Below, in pieces: positions 1 to 7,197 of a DNA stretch of 64,000 nt (its first letter is position 1; every line of letters starts with the position of its first letter). The notes below the pieces were generated by a model. The model was not told the DNA's origin. It worked only from the letters and a program-made list of their open reading frames with translations, and did no database searches. The position numbers and the translations under genes were made by a program. Source of the DNA: Patulibacter brassicae (lineage in GTDB: Bacteria; Actinomycetota; Thermoleophilia; Solirubrobacterales; Solirubrobacteraceae); contig NZ_JAXAVX010000003.1 of NCBI RefSeq assembly GCF_033949425.1, positions 124,001 through 188,000 on the forward strand, in the 5' to 3' direction.

Positions 1-3000
1 CCCGCGCGGCCGAGGCGCTGCGCGAGGAGCACGGCGACGTCCTCGGCGCCGCGGAGCGGACCGCGCAGGCCGCCCTGGACCGGATCGCCGCCGTCGAGCG
101 CGAGCAGGCCGAGGCCGCGCAGCAGCAGGCGGACGAGCACGCGCGAGCGCTGGAGGAGCTGCGGGCGCGCCTGGACCGGGAGCGACTCGCCGTGCTCGCC
201 GAGCGCGACGAGGTCGACGCCCGCCGCGCCGCGACCGAGGAGGAGCGCGACGCGCTCGCGGACCGCCTCGCCGAGGCGCATGCCGCGCTCGCCGCCCAGG
301 AGGAGGCCGGGCGGACCGCCGAGGACCGGCTGCAGGCCGCGATCGGCGAGCTCTCCCGGGCCCGCGACGAGCTCGGCGAGCGCGAGGAGGAGCTCGTCGC
401 GGAGCGGGAGGCCGTGGCCGCCCTGACCGACGAGCGGGACGCGCTGCGCGAGGCGGTCGGCGAGCGCGGGCGGGAGCTCGAGCGCTCCGCCGCCGCGCTC
501 GCCGAGCACGAGGCCCTCCTCGCCGAGCGCGGCGCCGCGCTCGTCGAGGCCCAGGAGCAGCTCGAGGCGACCGCGGCCGATCTCGCCCGCCGCCACGCCG
601 CCGATCTCGCCGCCCAGGAGGCGGAGGCGGACGCCGCGCTGCGCGAGGCCGCCCGCGCCCACGCGGAGGAGCGCGCGGCGCAGGAGGCCGCCGCGCAGGA
701 GCGCCTCGCCGCCGAGCGGACCCGGCTGGAGGAGCGCCACGCCGCGGAGCTCGCCCGCCTGCACGAGGAGCACGCGGCGGTGCGCGAGGCGCTGGAGCAG
801 GAGCGCGACGACGCCCGCGCGCGCCTCGACACGGCCGCCGCGGAGCACGCGCAGCAGCTGGCCGAGGCCGTGGCCGCCGCCCGCGCCGAGGGCGAGGAGC
901 TGCAGCGCCAGGCGCTCGAGGCGGTCGCGGCGGGCCGTGAGCGGGAGGACGACGTCCGGGACCGCGCTCGTGCCGCGGTCGCCGAGCTCGAGGGCCGGCT
1001 GCGCGAGGCGACGGCCCGGGCCGAGGGCCTGCACGCCGCGCTCGAGCGCCAGCGCCAGGACGCCGCGGACCACCTCGCGGCCGAGCGGACCGGCGCCGCG
1101 GCCCTCCAGGCGGAGATCCGCCGGCTGCGGACCGTCGCCGAGGAGGCCGAGCAGGCCGCCGACGCGGACCGCGCGCGGCTCGGCGCGGAGGTCCGGGAGG
1201 CGCAGGAGGCGCGGGACGCCGTCGCGGCCGAGCTCGAGCGGACGGCCGCCGCGCTCGGCGAGGCGACGGGTCGTGCCGACGCGCTGGGCGACGCGCTGCG
1301 CCAGCGGGAGGAGGCGCTGGCCACCCTCGAGCGACGTGCTGGCGCGATGTCCGCCCGGATCGACGAGCAGGCCACCGCGCTGGCGGCCCTCGGCGACCGC
1401 CTCGCGACCGCCGAGGCCGAGCGCGACGCGGCCAGCAGCGGGCTCGCGGCGGTCGAGGGCGACCTCGCCGCCGCCCGGGAGCGGCACGCCGAGGAGCTCG
1501 CCCGCGCCGGCGCGCAGCGCGACGACGAGCTCGCCGCGCTCCACGCCCGCGCCGCCGAGCGCGAGCGGATCGAGCGCGAGCTCCTCGAGGAGCTGGGGCG
1601 CGCGCGGGACGACCTCGACGCGACCGCGGCGGTCGCCGAGGCCCGCACGGCCGACGTCGCGCGGCTCGAGGACGAGCTCGAGCAGCTGCGCGCGCAGGCC
1701 GCCGAGGAGCTCGAGCAGGGCCGCCGCGTCGCCCAGCGGGCGCTCGACGACCGCGAGGCCCTCGCCGCCCGGCTGGCAGCGGCGGAGGCCGCCCTCGACG
1801 GCCTGCGCGAGGAGGTCGCTCCGGCGATGACGGCCCCGGCGACCGCCGAGGCCGGCGTCGCCGCCGGCCCCGATCCCACGGCGATCGCCCGGGCGCTCGG
1901 GGAGCGCCTGCAGGCTGCCGAGGAGCGGGCCGTCGAGGCCGAGCGCCGCGCCCAGGAGGCCGACGACCGCGCCGCCGAGGCCGAGCGTCGGCGTGCCGCG
2001 GCGGGACGGGAGCAGGACCAGGCCGACCTGCGGGTCGAGGAGGCGCGTCGCGCGGCCGCCGCGGCGGCCGAGGAGGCCCGGCAGCTGCGACGCCGCCTCG
2101 ACGCCGAGCGGGACGAGGCCCGTCGGCAGTCCGCGGAGGCGACCGCGCAGCTCGACGAGCTGCGCAACGCGACGGAGCAGCGGATCCGGGACCTCCGCAG
2201 CCGACTGGACCCCGAGCGCGAGCGGCTCCAGGAGCTCGTGCGCGCCGCCGAGGCCGCGCTCGACGAGCAGCGACTCGACCAGCAGCGCGCGCTCGCCGCG
2301 CAGCGCGAGGAGCACGCGCGCGACCTCGCCGCCGCCCACGAGGCGCTGCGCGAGGCCCAGCAGCAGGCCGCCGACGCGCGCGAGGTCGTCGCCGAGGAGC
2401 TGCGCGAGCAGCAGGAGCGGCTCCTCGCCGACGAGCAGGCGGCGGCCGAGCAGCGGCGCCAGCACGAGCAGCTCCAGCACGAGCAGGCGATGCGCGCGCT
2501 CGCCGACGAGCACGCGCTGGGGCTGCAGGCGCTCCAGGACGAGCTCGAGGTCCGCCTCGCGGCCCGCGACGCCGAGCACCGCGCGGAGCTCCAGGCGCTG
2601 CGCGACGAGCACCGGCGGCAGCTCGAGGGCGTCGCGCACGAGCAGCACCGCGTGCTGGCCGACGCGGTCGACGAGCAGGAGGGCGCGGTCAGCGACCTGC
2701 GCGCCGAGCTGCGGGCGGCCCGCGAGGCCCAGGAGGCCGCCGAGCGCACCGCCGCGGCCGCCGAGCGCCGGGCGATGGAGCACGAGCGCGCGACGCTCGA
2801 GCAGGCCGAGGCGCGCGTCGCCGCCCAGCAGGCGGCGGCCGCCGCCGGGCGCGAGCAGGAGGAGGCGGCGCACGAGGCCCGCGAGCGCGCCCTGCGCGAG
2901 GAGCACGAGCAGGCGCTGCGCGAGGAGCGTGCGCGCCACGCGACCGAGCTCCAGGAGCTCGCGCGCACCCAGGCCGAGGCTCGCGAGCAGGACGCCCAGC

Positions 3001-3893
3001 GCCGGGCCGAGGCGCTCGACGAGCTGCGCGGCGAGCTCGAGGTCCAGCTCGTCGAGGCTCGCGGCGAGACCGACGAGGCCCGGGCCCTCGGGGCCGAGCT
3101 CGGCGAGCGGATCGCCGAGCTCGAGGACGAGCTCCAGGACGCGCGTCGGCGCCTGGACCGCGAGAGCGCCGAGCGCCGCGAGCGGGACCGCGAGGTCGAG
3201 CGGCTGCGGGGCGCCGGCGCCGGGCTCGAGCGCGGCACGCGGGAGCGCCTCACGCAGCTCGAGGCCGACCTGCGACGGACCCGCGAGCGGCTCGCCGCCG
3301 CCGAGCGGTCCGAGCGCGAGGCCCGCGCCGCCCAGCGCCAGCGCGCCGGCAGCGGCCGGGCCGTGGACCCCCGCCAGGCGCTCGCCGACCAGGCCCAGCG
3401 TCGCCGGCTCGAGCAGCGGGTCGGGGACCTCGAGCGGCGGCTCGCGACCGCGCTCGAGGGGGCGCGCACCGCCGAGCACGCCCGGCGCGAGGCGGATCGC
3501 CGTGCGCAGGCCGCGGCCGACGAGCGCGCCCAGCGCGCGCGCGAGGCGACGGAGGCCCACGCCGCGACGGAGGCCGCGCTGCGCGAGCGGGAGGAGCTCG
3601 CCGCGGCCTACGAGGAGGAGATCGCGGCGCTGCGCCGGGCCACCGACGAGGCGCGCGCCGCCGCGGCGGCGGCCGAGCAGGAGCGCGACGCCGCGATCCA
3701 GGACGGCGAGCAGCGCGTCGTCGCCGCGCTCGAGCACGCCTCGGCGGAGGTCAACGCCGTGCACGGGGACCGCGACGCGGCCGTCGTGGAGCTCGAGGAC
3801 CTGCGGGCTGCGCACGACGCGGCCCTCGCCGAGCTCGAGCAGCTGCGGACGAACGGCACCGGCCCGGCGGCACCGGACGCGCCGCCCTCCTGA
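1..3893 (+). CDS. Giant alpha-helical coiled-coil protein, 5' end outside the window
   Basis: The frame is open from base 3 to the TGA at 3891-3893, giving about 1,296 visible residues; the real start lies upstream. The first in-window GTG (192) sits in the middle of heptad-like sequence and is not a believable start. Composition is almost only Ala, Glu, Arg, Leu, Gln and Asp in repeating patterns such as RAEEAERRAQEA, as expected for a very long coiled coil of the SMC/myosin-rod type. One Pro/Ala/Gly-rich break near nt 1,815-1,880 could be a hinge. The last 15 residues are a Gly/Pro/Ala tail. No ATPase motif, membrane segment or signal is visible here; an N-terminal head could lie outside. 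The role is unknown; structural, polar-scaffold or chromosome-associated functions are all possible. The call of a real coiled-coil gene is firm, the function is not. Confidence 0.85.
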   Translation, partial: RAAEALREEHGDVLGAAERTAQAALDRIAAVEREQAEAAQQQADEHARALEELRARLDRERLAVLAERDEVDARRAATEEERDALADRLAEAHAALAAQEEAGRTAEDRLQAAIGELSRARDELGEREEELVAEREAVAALTDERDALREAVGERGRELERSAAALAEHEALLAERGAALVEAQEQLEATAADLARRHAADLAAQEAEADAALREAARAHAEERAAQEAAAQERLAAERTRLEERHAAELARLHEEHAAVREALEQERDDARARLDTAAAEHAQQLAEAVAAARAEGEELQRQALEAVAAGREREDDVRDRARAAVAELEGRLREATARAEGLHAALERQRQDAADHLAAERTGAAALQAEIRRLRTVAEEAEQAADADRARLGAEVREAQEARDAVAAELERTAAALGEATGRADALGDALRQREEALATLERRAGAMSARIDEQATALAALGDRLATAEAERDAASSGLAAVEGDLAAARERHAEELARAGAQRDDELAALHARAAERERIERELLEELGRARDDLDATAAVAEARTADVARLEDELEQLRAQAAEELEQGRRVAQRALDDREALAARLAAAEAALDGLREEVAPAMTAPATAEAGVAAGPDPTAIARALGERLQAAEERAVEAERRAQEADDRAAEAERRRAAAGREQDQADLRVEEARRAAAAAAEEARQLRRRLDAERDEARRQSAEATAQLDELRNATEQRIRDLRSRLDPERERLQELVRAAEAALDEQRLDQQRALAAQREEHARDLAAAHEALREAQQQAADAREVVAEELREQQERLLADEQAAAEQRRQHEQLQHEQAMRALADEHALGLQALQDELEVRLAARDAEHRAELQALRDEHRRQLEGVAHEQHRVLADAVDEQEGAVSDLRAELRAAREAQEAAERTAAAAERRAMEHERATLEQAEARVAAQQAAAAAGREQEEAAHEARERALREEHEQALREERARHATELQELARTQAEAREQDAQRRAEALDELRGELEVQLVEARGETDEARALGAELGERIAELEDELQDARRRLDRESAERRERDREVERLRGAGAGLERGTRERLTQLEADLRRTRERLAAAERSEREARAAQRQRAGSGRAVDPRQALADQAQRRRLEQRVGDLERRLATALEGARTAEHARREADRRAQAAADERAQRAREATEAHAATEAALREREELAAAYEEEIAALRRATDEARAAAAAAEQERDAAIQDGEQRVVAALEHASAEVNAVHGDRDAAVVELEDLRAAHDAALAELEQLRTNGTGPAAPDAPPS

Positions 3894-3915
3894 GCGCGGC
3901 GCGGTCGTCCGCCGC

Positions 3916-6039
3916 CTACGGCGCGGGCAGCGGCGTCGCGGTCGCCGTCGCCGACGCCTCGGGCGGCGCGAGCTGGCCGTTGGCGGTGCCCAGCAGCGAG
4001 ACGGCCTGGACGCCGAACGGGTCCAGCTCGACGGCGCGACGGGCGGCGCGCCGCATCCCCTCGCGATCGGCGAGGCGCCCGGCGACCTCGGCCGCCAGCG
4101 CCCACGCCGCCGGGTTGTCCGGCTGGCGCTCGGTCGCGCGAACGGCGAGCCGCTGCGCCTCGAGCAGGTTGTCGCGCTGGCGCGCGATGGCGACCCCGAT
4201 CTGCAGCGGCCGCAGCGCGAAGGGGTCCAGCTCGGCGGCGAACGCCGCGTCGCCGGTCGCGTCGCGCAGCTGCTCCGGGGTCGCGTCCGCCGAGAGCGCC
4301 CGCGCGGCACGGTCGGCGTGGCCGTCGGCCACGAGCGGCAGGACGACCGCGACCGTCACGAGCACGGCGGCGACGAACGAGCCCCCGAGCACGACGGCGC
4401 GACGGCCCACCCGCGCGCGGCGATCGAGCCGCTCCGGCGCGTCGGCGACCGTCGCCGGGGTGACGAGCCCGTCCGCCCGGCGCGCGGTGCCGCGGGCCGC
4501 CGGCACCGCACCCGCCGCGGCGAGCGCGGCGAGCACCGGCAGCGTCACGGCCGGCAGCTCCCAGTCCCAGTCCAGGGCGACGTGCGCCAGCCAGGCGGCG
4601 GCGGCCCCGATCGCCAGCGCCTGGAGCGTGCGCTCCCGGCTCGGCGGCGTCTCGCGCAGCCGCAGCACGGCGGCGCGCAGCAGCATCCACAGCGCGGCCC
4701 CGAGCAGGAGCAGGCCGACCGCCCCCGTCTCGCTGAGGACCTGGAGCGGCAGGCTGTGCGGCTGGGCGACCTCGGTGGCGTCCTCGCGGTAGCGCTTGCG
4801 GATCGTGCCGAACGTCCCGCCGCCCCAGCCGCCCACGGGATGGTCGGCCCAGGCCGAGAACGCCTCCGCCCACCAGTCGGCGCGGTTCGACGACGACACG
4901 GAGAGGATGCGGTCGGCACCGGCGACGGGCGCGACGCGGTCCGAGGAGGCGACGGCGTCGCGCAGCTCGCGGACCGCCGGTCCGACGCCGCCCTCGCGCG
5001 CGATCCCGGTCGCGGCGGCGGCGAGGACGAAGACGGCGAGCACGGCGAGCCCTCGGCGCACGAGGATCCGCGTCCGCCGGCCGCTCCAGCGCACCCGCCC
5101 GTCCAGCGCCTCGACGGCGAGCACGGCCAGCGCGCCGAGGGCCAGCGCGAGCAGGGCGGTCGCCACGACGACCGGCCGCGAGCGCTCCGCGACGACGGCG
5201 TCGCCGACGACGCGCCCGCCGGCGGCGAGGGTCAGCGGCAGGGAGGCGACGAGCGACGCCCCGAGCATGAGCGCCATCCGCAGGCGCGAGCGGCCCGAGC
5301 AGGCGGCGACGACGAGCGCCCCGATCACGAGCGCGACGAGGGCGCCGCGCGACTGGCTCAGCAGCAGGACCCCGGCCAGCAGCGGCGCGGTCGCCCCGAG
5401 CGCGAGCCGCAGGCGGCGGTCGGCGCCGCCGATCGCCATCCGCCCCGCGACGAGCAGGCCGATCGCCGCGACGAGCCCGAGGGCGTTCCAGTAGTCCAGC
5501 GGGCCGCGCAGGCGCGTCGCGTTCTCGACGCCGCCGATCGTCACCCCGGTGTCGGGCGAGAGGCGGCCGACGAGCGCGGCGACGCCCAGGACGAGGGCCA
5601 CGACGAGCAGCCCGCCGACGGTGATCTCCCGCGCGCGAGGGCTGACGCCCGCGGCGGCGACCGCCACGAACACCGCCGCGGCGTACCCCGCGGCGAGCGC
5701 GCCCCAGCGCAGCGAGAGGTCCGGCCGGACGCTCCACAGCACCGACAGCAGCGCCCAGGCGGCGAAGAGGGCGAGCAGCAGGACGGCGGCCGCCGATGCC
5801 CCGCGCGGCAGCATCGCCGTCAGGCCGCCGCCGGCGAGCGTGCCCGCGACGAGCGCCAGGGCGAGCCCGCCGACGACGGCGACCGCGGCGGCCGTGGGGC
5901 CGTAGCCGCCGCCGGCGAAGCCGACCCCGAGGCCGAGCGCGAGCAGCGCGAGGAGCAGGAGCCCGCCCGAGGACGCGCGCGGGCGGAGGGGGGTGCGGGG
6001 TTCCCGGCGCTCTCGGGGCGATCGGAGAGCGGCGTGCAT
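3916..6039 (-). CDS. O-antigen ligase-like polytopic membrane protein with C-terminal TPR-like tail
   Basis: About 707 residues. The N-terminal two thirds is a series of roughly 11-13 hydrophobic helices. A periplasmic loop holds the motifs typical of the O-antigen ligase/polymerase family (Wzy_C/WaaL type): a region around NRADWWAEAFSAW, a Gly-rich HPVGGWGGGTFG, and PHSLPLQVLSETG just before the next membrane helix. After the last helix comes a soluble segment with two TPR-like helical pairs (around RQPDNPAAWALAAEVAGRLA and RAVELDPFG), then a Pro/Ala/Thr tail. Members of this family join or polymerise undecaprenyl-linked glycans at the outer face of the membrane. I chose the ATG at 6,039 because the in-frame ATG at 6,060 lies inside the predicted divergent -10 elements. 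Its 3' end meets the coiled-coil gene tail to tail. Confidence 0.82.
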   Translation of the reverse strand: MHAALRSPRERREPRTPLRPRASSGGLLLLALLALGLGVGFAGGGYGPTAAAVAVVGGLALALVAGTLAGGGLTAMLPRGASAAAVLLLALFAAWALLSVLWSVRPDLSLRWGALAAGYAAAVFVAVAAAGVSPRAREITVGGLLVVALVLGVAALVGRLSPDTGVTIGGVENATRLRGPLDYWNALGLVAAIGLLVAGRMAIGGADRRLRLALGATAPLLAGVLLLSQSRGALVALVIGALVVAACSGRSRLRMALMLGASLVASLPLTLAAGGRVVGDAVVAERSRPVVVATALLALALGALAVLAVEALDGRVRWSGRRTRILVRRGLAVLAVFVLAAAATGIAREGGVGPAVRELRDAVASSDRVAPVAGADRILSVSSSNRADWWAEAFSAWADHPVGGWGGGTFGTIRKRYREDATEVAQPHSLPLQVLSETGAVGLLLLGAALWMLLRAAVLRLRETPPSRERTLQALAIGAAAAWLAHVALDWDWELPAVTLPVLAALAAAGAVPAARGTARRADGLVTPATVADAPERLDRRARVGRRAVVLGGSFVAAVLVTVAVVLPLVADGHADRAARALSADATPEQLRDATGDAAFAAELDPFALRPLQIGVAIARQRDNLLEAQRLAVRATERQPDNPAAWALAAEVAGRLADREGMRRAARRAVELDPFGVQAVSLLGTANGQLAPPEASATATATPLPAP

Positions 6040-6066
6040 GAAGGGTGGCGACGCTACCATCGCCCC
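6040..6066. promoter_or_regulatory. Compact bidirectional promoter with overlapping -10 elements
   Basis: On the plus strand TACCAT (6055-6060) lies 6 nt before the GTG at 6067. On the minus strand TAGCGT (6056-6051) lies 11 nt before the ATG at 6039. The two hexamers overlap face to face within ten bases. This predicts a leaderless plus-strand mRNA and a minus-strand mRNA with only a few leader bases. The inference rests on sequence alone. Confidence 0.5.
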
Positions 6067-6765
6067 GTGCCGACCGGTCGCACCCCCCGTCCGCTCGTCG
6101 GGCTCCTGCTCGCCTGGCTCCTCGCGCTGGCGCTCCTGCCCGCGACGGCGGGCGCGGCGACGATCCGCGACCTGCTCGAGGAGTACCAGGGCCTCGGCGA
6201 GATCGACGCGTGCTCGCACACGCTGAAGGACCTGCAGGACGCGAAGGGCGCGATCGGCAGCGACAGCAGCCAGTACTCGCCCGAGTTCGCGGACGCGCTG
6301 GACGCCGCGATCGCGGCGCGCGGTTCCTGCCCGAAGGACGGCGGCGGGACCTCCGGCGGCGGCTCGTCCGGCGGCTCGGGCTCGTCGTCGGGCGGCGGGA
6401 CCGCCACGCCGAGCCCGGGGCCGACGCAGACCCAGGAGCAGCAGGCGCCGACGGCCACGACCGCCGAGGCGCCGCCCACCCCCAGCCCGGGCCCCGTCGC
6501 CCAGCCCGCGCCCGAGGTCCAGCAGCAGGACCTCATCGCCACGAGCGCCCGCCCGCCGATCGCGACGGAGACCGCGCCGTGGACGTGGGGCGCGATCATC
6601 GGGGCGATCCTCCTCGTCGCGGCGCTCGCGTGGCTGCTCGTCAGCGCGACCGGCCGGATCCGCTGGCTGCAGCCCGTGGGGCACGCGATGGGCGAGGCCG
6701 GCTGGCGCATCAGCGCCCGGTGGGCCGAGTTCACGGACTGGCTGCGCCTCGGCGGCGGCCGCTGA
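6067..6765 (+). CDS. Small secreted, C-terminally membrane-anchored protein
   Basis: 232 residues from GTG. The N-terminus is a signal peptide (PTGRTPRPLVG followed by a Leu/Ala-rich core and an Ala-Gly-Ala-Ala cleavage-like end). A folded segment of about 60 residues follows with two Cys (in DACSHTL and RGSCPKD) that may pair. Next is a Gly/Ser then Pro/Thr/Gln-rich linker of about 75 residues, then one transmembrane helix (around WGAIIGAILLVAALAWLLV) and a short basic, Trp-containing C-terminal tail of about 50 residues that would be cytoplasmic. The layout suggests a surface protein tethered across the cell wall. I do not recognise the family. The GTG start is supported by the TACCAT hexamer exactly 6 nt upstream and by the signal peptide beginning there. 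It is transcribed divergently from the O-antigen-ligase-like gene, so an envelope role is a reasonable guess. Confidence 0.75.
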   Translation: MPTGRTPRPLVGLLLAWLLALALLPATAGAATIRDLLEEYQGLGEIDACSHTLKDLQDAKGAIGSDSSQYSPEFADALDAAIAARGSCPKDGGGTSGGGSSGGSGSSSGGGTATPSPGPTQTQEQQAPTATTAEAPPTPSPGPVAQPAPEVQQQDLIATSARPPIATETAPWTWGAIIGAILLVAALAWLLVSATGRIRWLQPVGHAMGEAGWRISARWAEFTDWLRLGGGR

Positions 6766-6811
6766 GCCGCATCCCGCGCCCCCTCGGCCGGTCGCGACGC
6801 ACCGGGACGGA

Positions 6812-6861
6812 GCGGGCGCGCCGCGACGACCGGGGCGCGTCGCGAGCGCCGGCGCGCCCGC
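6812..6861 (+). terminator. Strong GC hairpin after the secreted-protein gene
   Basis: Outer arms of 11 bp (GCGGGCGCGCC at 6812-6822 and its complement at 6851-6861) enclose a second inner stem (GCGACG with CGTCGC). There is no T tract, as is usual in such GC-rich genomes. It probably ends the upstream transcript and insulates nrdJ. Confidence 0.45.
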
Positions 6862-7197
6862 TCGCGGGCGGTCCGGAGGCGCCTCGGAATCTGGCGCGTA
6901 GACACTCATCGAGGGAAAACCCCCGCTCCCTCGGGCAAACGCCCCGCACGTGCCACGCTGTCCGAAGGACGTCGCGACCATGACGTCCGACGACCCTGCG
7001 AAGGTGCCCGGACACTCCGCGGACCACCTCCGCGACACGGATCACCCGACCACGTTCCGAACCGGTGTGCGCACGCCGGGCCGCTCTCCTGCGGTCCGGC
7101 GTTTCTGTCTCCGCTCGGCGCCTGGTCGCGGTCGGTCACCCCGCAGTCCCGTCTCACCGCAGACCACCCCCTTTCTGGCACAGGAGCTCCGACCGGC
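6862..7197 (+). promoter_or_regulatory. nrdJ: Gene-free, structured leader/promoter region of nrdJ
   Basis: No coding region is supported in this 336-nt stretch. It contains a 7-bp stem (CGAGGGA 6910-6916 with TCCCTCG 6927-6933) and a second 7-bp stem (GGACGTC 6967-6973 with GACGTCC 6982-6988), then C-rich sequence up to the start codon. I looked for a cobalamin riboswitch because the downstream enzyme needs adenosylcobalamin. I could not find a convincing B12 box or the usual conserved core, so I do not call one. An uncharacterised attenuator or NrdR-controlled promoter is possible. Confidence 0.35.

Noticed and set aside
192..194. GTG as the start of the coiled-coil gene
   Set aside because: The frame is open and coiled-coil-like from base 3; the true start is upstream of the window.
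3608..5737. A 709-residue minus-strand frame
   Set aside because: It is Arg/Pro/Ala-rich with no family sequence and overlaps the real O-antigen-ligase-like gene in another frame.
1993..6066. Long plus-strand frame before the small secreted protein gene
   Set aside because: Low-complexity Arg/Ser/Pro shadow of two real genes; the signal peptide and -10 hexamer place the start at 6,067.
6900..7197. Cobalamin riboswitch before nrdJ
   Set aside because: GCCACG at about 6,952 is only a partial B12-box look-alike and the rest of the conserved core is missing.
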